Made by a program: the position numbers and the translations under genes. Under the pieces are notes generated by a model. The model saw only the letters and a list, made by a program, of their open reading frames with translations, was not told the DNA's origin and searched no databases. From Antedon mediterranea (lineage: Eukaryota > Echinodermata > Crinoidea > Comatulida > Antedonidae), in the NCBI RefSeq assembly GCF_964355755.1, contig NC_092672.1, positions 3,844,001 through 3,908,000 on the forward strand: a stretch of DNA of 64,000 bases, given 5' to 3'. Every line of letters starts with the position of its first letter. The stretch's first letter is position 1. Positions 26,001 through 38,000 of this stretch are shown in pieces.

Positions 26001-29000
26001 CCTGACACACCTGGATTACCATGATTTCCTGGGATGCCAGGAACCCCAGGTGTACAACAGCTATTACAAGCCTCACTATCAGTTTGAACAGAATTTATCA
26101 CATGGATGACAGCAAGTTGTATGAAAATGGTGAAACACCACCTAAAATAATTCAATAAATTGTTCAGTCTTTTCATTTTGGGAATGACATTTCATTACAT
26201 TAAGAACCAAAACAGCTTAGCTAAAATGACTTTAAAATGGAATGCCAGGAATCCCAAAAGAACCAAACAGATAAAATGTCCAAAACTAAGTTACCAAAAA
26301 ATATATAATATATTAATATGTATAACTGCTAAATTATACAGTATATTTATTATATTATTTATTGTATTTACTTACCCAAGATTCTGAATGCCTTGTATTT
26401 TCAGTTGATATCAGTAAACTAGAAGTTGCTCTTTCATCTGCTGTTGTGTTAATTAAGACATTTTTTCGTTTCACTGATACTTATATATGGTTCACATACA
26501 TTTTTTCTCCACCTTTTTCAGACACGTAACCAGCATTGTTTAAATTTTATGGCCATGATTAGATTTCCGAATTTTAGTGATAATTATTAATAGATAACTG
26601 ACAAGCATATCTTACAGTTAATACTGTTGTAAGCTATATCTTTATCCGGTTACTATAATATGGCAAAAAGAAAAATATTAATCTTTTAATTCCATAAAAT
26701 CTACATGTACTAATCCATGGTATTACATCTCAACTTCAATATTTGATGATTTCCACACTTCCCACTCCCTTAAGCCGGTGTTCCTGTTGATGTTGAGTTG
26801 TGACAAGTTGTGCTGAGTAACACGACGTCAACAAGATTCAACGATTTAGTACATAGTTCTGGTCATTTGAATTTTACAATTGACAGGAAAAGAGTCAAAA
26901 TCAACACACAAAAAACAAACATTGTAACTATTGAACATTAAACCTGACCACTACAGAGTACTTAGATTTGTCTCATTAGCTTTTGTTATAAGGCATTTTA
27001 CCATTTAAGGGACTTTTCTTGTTACGCTTTCTGGTAAAGACCAGCTTTTGTAAAAGAAAACCTCTTTCATTGGAAAACTTTCAATAGTACCTGGAACATT
27101 TTAATCAAGAATAGATAGATACGAAACTATGATCAACGTTCAATTTTATTTTATAATAGGAAACATAATAACAAGCATGATGTAAAGAATCCAAACTTTT
27201 TATATAAAATACATAATTGTTCAAAACTGATGTATGATTTAAAAATGTTATTAGTATGGTATTTATCATATTTTCTCTAATAAACGCCCCGGGGAAATTG
27301 CATTTTTTTCAAAAGGGGGTGTTTATTGGAGATAAATTTTAACACCCAAAATTACCTAGACAGGCTGCTTTAAAACGGTTAAAAAGTTTTTTATTTGTTA
27401 GAAACAAGTTGATGTGCAAGCTATCTAGGCCATATCCTGTTTGCTAGTTATTTGAACAGATAAGTCCATCGCTAGTGGGTAGCATCATTTTGAAATAAAT
27501 ACTTTCCCTTTAATACCAATTTAAGGCTATCAAGGACTGGATACAAATGTAATTATATTGAGCACTCATTACAATATGGAAAAATCTCAGAGGGGGGGGG
27601 GGGCGTTTATTTGGGGCGGGGCGTTTATTATGTGGTTACCTGTTTTCATGTGTGGCTGTGTGTGTGTGTTTGTTTCTCTATTTTCAAAATTTGTTAGTTA
27701 GCAGGATTACTCAAAAGTGATTACCCTATTTTCATAAAGTATGGTTTCATAGCTGTATGGAACACGTCATTTAATTACATATGCCTATGCAGAGGTTTGC
27801 ACTCTCTGAGTGCCCTTCCAGTTTCAAATGTATCGACTCACAAACAAATATTTTACTTAACAATAATTCAAACAGAAATGGGATTTCTATATCTATCATC
27901 AAATCAATAATAATAATATTTGCTGACTTATGTTCTATTAAACATAGTTTCTCTAGTTTGTTACTCTGTTTTCGATTTCTTTCTTTACGCAATTTATTTT
28001 ATGCTGCATACAGCAAGAAACCTGAGAATGAGCAATATTTCTGGCTATTACTATGGTAGTAGTTATACTTGCTGTTCGAAACTGGTGGATGTGGCTCAGT
28101 CCATACTTCATCACCTGATACCAGATCAAGAACCACCATTGTGCTTGCAGAATTATACCCAGGTGACGCAGTCACCCATAAGGATACTTGAGTACTCCCA
28201 TTTTTCACGATTCTTGTTGCAATTTGACCAGTCCCACTATATTTCATTGATGAGGCTTGGAATACATAAACACCTGAAATTGCACAGACAAACTTGCCTG
28301 TACCTCTGTTGTAGTGATTCCCTACATTTGTAATTACTGTGTCGTACTTCAATGGACCTGAAGGACGACCTGGAGATGATATAAAAGCTGCTGTGAAAGC
28401 AGATTTTTTCTGACTACCCTGCTCACCCTTTTCCCCTTTTAAACCATTTGCACCTGGTAGCCCAATGGAACCTTGAGGCCCTTTTGGTCCTAAATTACCA
28501 GGAATCCCATCTGAGCCTTTTTCTCCAATGTCTCCTTTCACTCCTTGTTCTCCTTTTTTTCCTTGTTCTCCTTTTAATCCAGGAAGTCCCTGTGGTCCTT
28601 CAATGCCTGGATAACCATGCAGTCCTGGAATGCCAGGAACCCCATCTGTACAACAGTTATTGCAAGCTTCAGAATCAGTAGTAGCTGAATTAATTATTTG
28701 GATGACAACAAGTTGTATGAAAATTGTGAAAAACATGTTAAACCTGAAATAAAATATAGACAGTACAGTACACCTAACAGTATGGGTACAGTACGGGTAA
28801 TGGTACGGGTAACAATATGTGTAACGGTTCAGGTAACGTTACATTTAACGGTCCAGGTAACGCAACTTATAACCGTACGTGTAACGGTACGGGTAACAGT
28901 ACATGTAATGGTACAAGTATTGGTACGGGTAACGGTACATGTAACGGTACGGGTAACGGTACGGGTAACAATATGTGTAACAATATGTGTAACGGTTCAG

Positions 29001-32000
29001 GTAACGTTACATTTAACGGTCCAGGTAACGCAACGTATAACCGTACGTGTAACGGTACGGGTAACAGTACATGTAATGGTACAAGTATTGGTACGGGTAA
29101 CGGTGCAGGTAACGGTACGGGTAATGTCTAGATTGACTATTTAGACTATAGACTATTTGTGTCAAGATTCAAATTAATTAAAGTATCTCTTTGATCTTGC
29201 TTTGTGAATAAATGACTAAGACTAGTGCTGTTCCGCCATACCACACTGAGAATGTTAAATAGTAGCTATCCAATTTTCCTCTGCTTTTGCATCAAGCACT
29301 TTGTTCATGCCTTGCATCAAGGCAAACATCGATTATTATGGCATCTCTAAATATTTATTATACATTAGTATGCAAATGTACTTACCCAAGATACATAATT
29401 GTTATCTGAATGTCTTATCTCTTCAGTTGATACCAGTAAACTAGATGTTTCTCTTTTGTCTGCTGCTGCATGAGTAAACACAATTTTGTGTTTCACAGAT
29501 ACTTGTACTGTTTGCATTCACCTATTTTAAGTTTTTTGACGTGTAAACAACATAATGTGGCCATGATAAGATTTCTGTTTTTCAGAGATAATAGATAATC
29601 ACTCTTTATTATTAATCTTTTTATCCGGCCACGATACATTTGTCCGGGTTATGATTTCCACTTTTTCCACTCCTTTATATTGTACTTTTTATACTTTGTT
29701 TGATTAATTCATTCTACTGAACTTTGTTCAGAGTGTGCAAACATCTAATCTGACAAATTAACTTAGCTCCCTGATGCAAAGCTACTTTAAAGTAGTTCTT
29801 AAACTATAACGATACTTGTACACTAGATTTGCAGTTCAAAGAACAACTTGACCGAGGACCATATTTTAACAACGTAGAGATGTACATTATGATTTCAGAA
29901 CCATCGCGAAAATAAGGATATCGCCGCTCACCGTACAACCGTCGCCATAAATTGCTGTGACGTCACAGGTGCATCGCAAAATTTACATTATGATGAGTTT
30001 TCTGGCAAAGTCTGGCAAACCACGAAAATTTCTAGTAAACACACTTTGTAAATAAATCATGAGAAATATAAATGTTGATTTTTGTTATTGGTTTTTTTGC
30101 TTATCTGGACTAATTAAATAGATTTTGCAATGCACCTGTGACGTCACAGCAATTTATGGCGACGACTGTACGGAGAGCGCGTGCGCCGATATCCTTAATC
30201 TCGCGATTGTTCTGAAATCATATGTACATCCCTAATATGTTGTAAAAATATGGTCTTCGGTCAAGTTGTCCTTTAAGTTTTGTAATTATTATGCAATTAT
30301 TACAATAGTTAATTGTATTTCAATTGTTAATGATGTTGGGAATGTAAACACTAATTTTTTGTTACTAAATTGTTATCATTTTAGAATGTAATAGATTGAT
30401 TTAATATGATTTATTTCAGTGCATTCAGTGTAAAGAAGCTAGGCTACCTAAGTCCTCGTGAGTTCTTACTTGGAATTGCAGCAATGCAGCCAGACACAGC
30501 TCATGGCGGTATTCCTGCTGAGATTCGATGCCGATATATATTCAGATTTTACGATGTCAACCAAGACGGTTATCTGGAGTATATAGAATTTGAGTAAGAA
30601 AGAAAGAACCAATATCTCAAATTTAAACAGTTTACACATTTTTTCCATTCTTGACACATTTTGAAAGCATTTAGAAAACAAAAGTGTTAGAGAAGGTGTC
30701 TGATCATTTCGGCCGCCAGTCATTTCGGCCGCCGGTTATGGAATTGCCAAATTCATGAAACGCCAAAAAGGACAAAATATGTATTGTTAATTTCGGCCGC
30801 CAGAATTGTAATTATTCTTGAATATGTATGACACGCCATGAGTATTAAAATGTTAATATTTTACTAAATAGTGTATTATTAAGCCGAATCGGTGGTCTTC
30901 AATTCCAGAAACAGCAAGCGATATTTATAGCGTGCACATTGCCATCACTACAGTGAATATTAATGATATTTTTTTAATAAGAAGGAGTTGATGCTGAAGT
31001 TTTTAGCCCATTGCACAACTGATCTCTAGTTTAAATGACCATAATTCTCTGTGGCGTTCCATAGACTTGATAAAGTTATTTTTTTTCACTGTAATTCTGT
31101 ACAGTTATTTCTGGCTATTTCAATTTGGCGCGCCATACCTGGCGGCCGAAATGATCATGCCATATTTTGTCCTTTTTGGAGTTTCATGAATTAGGTCGTT
31201 CCATAACCGGCGGCCGAAATGATTGGCGGCCGAAATGCACTGTGACCTTAGAGAACCAATCATGTATGCTTATGTATCTTTTGTGTTTTTCTGATGTTTT
31301 TTATATTTAATCTTAAGAGCTTTGTCTGTGTACAAACAATAAGTATTAAATATTTTATATATATGATGCGGTGCAAGCAGCGCATTCATCATCATGTAAT
31401 TTTCACTTTTATATTTAATCTTAAGAGCTTTGTCTGTGTACAAACAACAACAACATCATCATGTAATTTTTACTTTCGGTACTTTTGTATATTTCAGGTC
31501 AATGGTAGTAGATATAAGGATGTTGAAAGGGTTACCGGTTTCTCCTGAGTTAGTGGAAAAAGAAGTTGAAGAAAATGCAAAGTAAGACACTGTACATAAA
31601 AATGGAACAACACTTTCTACTCCACTCTCTTAGCCTAAATGATACTTAGCTTATAAGCACAATAAATAATAGTTAATTTATCCTTTAATTGCTGTTTGTC
31701 GCTGTGGGATGCCATAAATAAAATATTTTTCAAATACTTGTTGTTAAAACATTTTCTGAACATATAGTAACAGAATAATTAGCTTTGTATAGTACAGATA
31801 TCTATATATATTATATCTTTAGTAAGTTAAATTTTTTTTTATTTATTCTTTATTTCGTATTCAAATGTACATATACAACATTACAGATACAAAGCTCTTT
31901 AACTATTATGCATAATTACATAATAAAACTATCTAATAAGAGCATGTGGGTACATTTGGTCCGGTCTATAACCAAATTGATATTTTTCTAAAGAATTAGT

Positions 32001-35000
32001 AAATAAATCATGTTTATCACCAGAATATTAAATAGAATATACCTTGTGCAACATTTACCATGTTAAAAAAAAAGAATATTTATGTGTTCGAGGTTGAACA
32101 AAGTTCATTAACTCATTTTAATATGCTTATCAGTATTATCAAATCCGTGTAGATTTACTTTTACAATTTAAGGCGTGCCTTTATAGCTTCCTTCTGATTG
32201 ATTGATTCATTTTGTGAACTTTGATTTATATATGATCTAAAACTATACCATCATATTAAGGTTAAATGTGCTTACCTAATCCAGAGCAAACCATTCAGGA
32301 ATGCCGATTTACTTGCCACATTCAAACAACTCCTCAAATCACACCTTTTTAATTTGCATTTTTCAACATTAATCAATCAACTAGTGCTTTTTACATTTAC
32401 AGGCGCCCTACATTTTGCGCTATATAAATTGAACATTATTATTATTATATTTTTGCATGCATTTTGAAACCTCACAATGATTCATGGCAGAGCTCCGAAT
32501 CTCCCAATAATTTCAAGTCAACTCCCGTTAAAGGTGCAATTTCTTACACGAGGACCTTTTTAGCAATAATACATTTTTTTTAATGTAAAAATTGATTTCT
32601 TTGTATTCTTTTCAGGGTATTCTGTTCACACAAAAAGGAACGTTTATCGATGGTAGATTTTCTAAATGCTGTTGGACAACTAAAATTTCGAGGAACTTCA
32701 CTTTTGTTTCGACTTCCACGGCGATCAGCAGTTTATTCAAAGTATTAAATTGTTTTTATTTTTTTTGGCAGAAATGTATTTTACTTGATTTTACCTAATA
32801 AAATATATATGTAAAATTGCATTAAAGATATATCTTCCCCTAGGAAAAAAAAAATAAATAAAAAAAATATCTTCCCCTAGGGAAATGTAACCAAAATTAT
32901 TGAATAGACCATTTGAATGTTACATAATAATTATTCACTTTCATCAGTTGTCCAATTATTTACACTGATACAGACGTAAATTTAAGAAGAACTTCGTCAA
33001 CCAGAAGCACATTGTCTTGCAGACATTGGGTTTCTGATTAAATCATGACCTTTTTTAGGTTTTTGTTGTTGAATATAATAACATTTTATGATGAAATCCA
33101 TAAAAAATGGTCTATTTAGTGTTTGATTTTATTCCTCTGAATTTATTTTCCATGTTTTAGGGGAAATATCATGGTTTTTGTTGCTATTGTGAGGTTGAGG
33201 AATGCATTATTACTTGGCATTTTTTTGTTGTTGTTATAATTTGTTTGGCTTGCATTAATGAGGAAGTATAAATTTGCTGTAATTTGATTGGCTTGCTTGG
33301 TTGAGGATGTCTATTTTTTTCTGTAATTTGATTGGCTTGCTTGGTTGAGGATGTATAGTTTTGCTGTAATTTGATTGGCTTGCTAGGTTGAGGATGTATA
33401 GTTTTGCTGTAATTTGATTGGCTTGCTAGGTTGAGGATGTATAGTTTTGCTGTCATTTGATTGGCTTGCTTGTTGGTTGAAGATGTATAGTTTTGCTGTA
33501 ATTTGATTGGCTTTCTCAGTTGAGGATGAATTGTTTTGTTGTAATTTAATTGGCTTATTTTTATAAGGAGGTGTGTAGATTTACTGTAAATTGGATTGTC
33601 GGATAGAGTGGTTTATGAAAACCTTTTTTTCACTCAAATTCCCCTGCTTAATTTAAACCACCTTTACTACTATAAACCGTAGGTCCAGTGTACACATCTG
33701 TCTCATGTGCATTCACGCACAGCCACTGAAGACTGAAGAGGCTACCCAGTATAAAGAATAAATAATAATACCAACTATGCTGTAACAAAAAAAAACATTT
33801 CTTTTCAGCACAAATGGTAATGCTGATGCTCTAAACTGTAAACAAAAATTAAAACGAAAGAAAACAGATTCCAACTCAAACGATTCCCAGTCCGTGAATA
33901 GTGTCGACCAATCCAGTGAAGGTAAACATTCTTCATTCTTTATTTCTTGTTCTTCTTCCTAGTAATAGGCCCTTGTTAGGGTCCCCTCCTCCCCAAACCT
34001 AATGTTAGAAATAAGAGATTTGCAAACTATTTAAGAAATTGATATAGTGATACAAAGTACTAAACTTTTGTTATTATTTGACTAGAAACTTATGAATTAG
34101 GTGATTTGGAGGCAGCAAACATCTTCAAGTCTCCAGAAGTGCGTTCCTCGTCAGCTGATATTGACGAGGACGTTGATGATTATGAACTAGCTGTACACTC
34201 TGTTAAAGTTCGTAGAAGTGGCATGCTAACAGACATACGAAAGTTATGGGAAATACCAGCTGGTAAGAATATATATGTTTCAATTGTGGATAATGATAAA
34301 AAGTTCTTCTATGAATGTTATTAACGTGTAGTGTGGTTCATGTTTGCACCCGATTCCCAGTGCTGTATCTCCACATACTATCTATTTCCAAAGTATCATA
34401 GGAACATTTGGTAATACAGCATCACATTGCCTGTATCATGTAAGGCTAGGTTAAGGGTTAGGTTACTCTGGATACATGTAAAACACATGTGATGTTGTAT
34501 TACCAAATATTCCTCTGGTACTTTGGAAATAGACAGTCAATACTCGGATACAGTATGTTATAATGTGTATATCTATGTTATAATGTGTATATCTATGTTA
34601 TAATGTATATATCTATGTTATAATGTGTATATCTATGTTATAATGTGTATATCTATGTTATAATGTGTATATCTATGTTATAATGTATATATCTATGTTA
34701 TAATGTGTATATCTATGTTATAATGTGTATATCTATGTTATAATGTATATATCTATGTTATAATGTGTATATCTATGTTATAATGTGTATATCCTATGTT
34801 ATAATGTGTATATCTATGTTATAATGTGTATATCTATGTTATAATGTATATATCTATGTTATAATGTGTATATCTATGTTATAATGTGTATATCTATGTT
34901 ATAATGTGTATATCTATGTTATAATGTGTATATCTATGTTATAATGTGTATATCTATGTTATAATGTGTATATCTATGTTATAATGTATATATCTATGTT

Positions 35001-38000
35001 ATAATGTGTATATCTATGTTATAATGTGTATATCTATGTTATAATGTGTATATCTATGTTATAATGTGTATATCTATGTTATAATGTGTATGTCTATGTT
35101 ATAATGTGTATGTCTATGTTATAATGTGTATATCTATGATCCATTTAACAAACATTTGTATATATGTTTGTTTTTATTTATAGGATCAAGTGCTTTATCA
35201 CAGACAGTTATGAAAGAATTTGAAACAGATAAAACAAGATTTAATAGACTTTCATCAATGGACTCATTTAATCAGGTTTTTATAGAATCAGTGATGTGTA
35301 TAGACATCTGAGCATGCTGAACATTACTGTCTGAAGCAGAATCATTATTATGTTATCATATCATATAGAAACTCATAATATGTATATTAGGAACTTAGAA
35401 AATGAGGAAGTTACAGAAGCAATTCTGGATTGTCAGTAATGTTTCTGAGCATGCTCAGATGCTTTTTATGATCATGTCATGTTGTTCATTTCCCTGTAGT
35501 AGATAAGTTAAGAATAGCATTCATTATACAATGTTATATCATTTTTATATTAAGTATACTTAAATTCATACCTAAAGCACTATCCTATTTTATAAATCGC
35601 ATCGTATTAACCAAGTATATATTTTCATTTAAATTACCATCTTATTTCAGAAATCACATCCAAACGAAATGTTAACCGGTTTACGATACTTTGAACGAGC
35701 TGTGAAACAGTCGAGTCAAACTCAACAATTAAAACCTCCATTTGATTGGGGAAATGTGGACACAGCCTCACTTGCTAAATGTTTATTGGCCATCTGCAGG
35801 GAGGCTAAGCAACTGCTGGCAGAAGAGCCTAGGCTGCTTAGAGTCAGTGCACCAACATACATTTTAGGTAAATGCTGATTCTTTTAAGATAGATTTGGGC
35901 GTCCCTGACACAAGCTTTGCTTTAATTTTAATTTTAAATATTTTAATTTTAAAGATTTAATTTTAGGTAAATGCTGATTCTTTTAAGATAGATAATAAGA
36001 TAATTCAACATTAGTATTAGTTTCTATCAATGCTAAAGCAATACAATAAAAAGAGTGGTAATTTATAAGGAGACAATACAAAAATAACATTAATAGAGGA
36101 TCTTGCAAGAAGAGATTTCTTGTCACACAAGACCCATAAACAAAAAGAAAAAAATATATTGTTTTAATTTTTTGTTTTGACGTTAGATAAAAAAAAAAAA
36201 ATACATTTGACACACTTGCCGTGTCATACCTATACTTGAACTGAAATTATTAAATGTTAAATGCCGCTGATTGTACTACCTTAACCACCAGTAACTACCA
36301 TTAATTATTAATTTTTGTCATGTCATTTTAGGAGACATTCACGGTAACTTTCGTGATTTAATTTGCTTTGAGAAAGCACTGTGGAGGATGGGACCAATGC
36401 TGACGCCGAGTTCTTTTCTATTTCTTGGTGATTATGTAGACAGAGGAGAACATGGAGTGGAGGTAGTATTAAGAAATATTATATAAATATTTATTATTAG
36501 TCTTCAATATATAAAACATTTGTTAGTGAGTTGTAATGGTTCTACTGATGTGAATCACTTTGTAGGAAAAAGATCCAAAATTAAGCTATCAGTACTGATA
36601 TATGCAAGTTGTCTTTGCTGATGAGTGGCCTGCCTGTTGGCTCAATGTATATATATATTATATCTCTTCTTTTGTAATCCTTTCCTAATAGGTTGTAGCA
36701 TACCTTTTAGCACAGAAACTTCTGGCTCCAAGCAAATTCTTTTTAATTCGTGGAAACCATGAGTTGAGGGCAGTTCAGACAAATTTCTCATTTCAGAGGT
36801 ATGTATTTCAAATCGTAATATAAAGAAAGGGAAAATGACAGGACCTTAGTAGAATTGACATCTAAATTTGTTTGTTTATGGAACGACAATGTCAATTAGT
36901 TTTACATTCATCTGAATGATGGGTGAAATTAAGCCAGGACTGTTTAAGCACCTTGATTGGTCCTAACATTGATCAAGGGTTTCTCTCGTCCAGTGCCCAC
37001 CTTGACCAGAGGAAAGGCATGGGCCAATTTGTCTGAGGCAGATACTAGATGCAGGGGCTGCCATAAGAGTCAGCAGTGCTGTTTTCAAATGCCTAATGGG
37101 CTCTCTAGCTCCATATAGCACCCAATATTCCCAGATGGTCTCCCATCCATGCCCAAAACAGGCTCAACATTGCTTAACTTTGGTGAGCTGACAAGAACCG
37201 TATACCCATCTAAATACAGCATAATTATAATGTATTGTATAGATGCTGTATTTGCTATACACTGTAGTTATTACAATGTTCTTCATAATCAGCTTTAAAA
37301 TTGAATTTTTAGAATAAATATGCAAATTCAGTAAGTTATAATCGTCCTTGTTTTCTTTGTATTAGGGAATGTTTTTCCAAATTTGGTAAAACAATTGGTA
37401 AGCAAGTTTGGGAGGAGATAAACGTATGTTTTGATGCCATGCCACTTGCAGCTGTCGTGGACGATAAGGTAAAATCAAATTTAAAATTGGCTAAAATAAA
37501 ATTGTACAAAATATACTTAGAGCTAAATTTATGTTATTTCTTACATCAGCTCCAACCATGGTGTGTTAGAAGTGTTTCATAACTATGTTGCCTACAGGGC
37601 CTTTAGTGTTTATAGTATAATGATAAAACTGAGCATTTATAAAGCTGTCTCATAGCAACCAAAATTTATTTTAACAAGTGAGTTTTAAAGGTCAGGTGTG
37701 GGCAAAAAATTTCTATTGATCATACATTCCAATAATTATCGATCTATAATTTCCCCTATGTTTCATAATTTTGGGGATTTTATTTGTGTTACACCAGCTT
37801 GTTGAAAATAAGCACTTTCTTATCAGATAGTTCAAATTACACAGTAAAATCTCTATTCTTTTGTACACAAATTTTGTAAATAGAGAGGCATTTTAAAAAG
37901 CTATGAAAAATAAACGGTGTGGTAAAAAAATGTTATCAGATGACTAAATATAGGTAATATAACTTGAATATTACATTTCTGATATTTTTATTCAACTTCA

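Noticed and set aside
28698-29144. Open frames of 148 and 104 codons reading Val/Thr- or Asn/Gly-rich repeats
   Set aside because: They follow the six-base GGTAAC-type minisatellite in the intron of C1q gene G.
37108-37208. Functional 5S rRNA gene
   Set aside because: The match is partial, diverged in the stem regions, and continues into an unrelated SINE body inside an intron.
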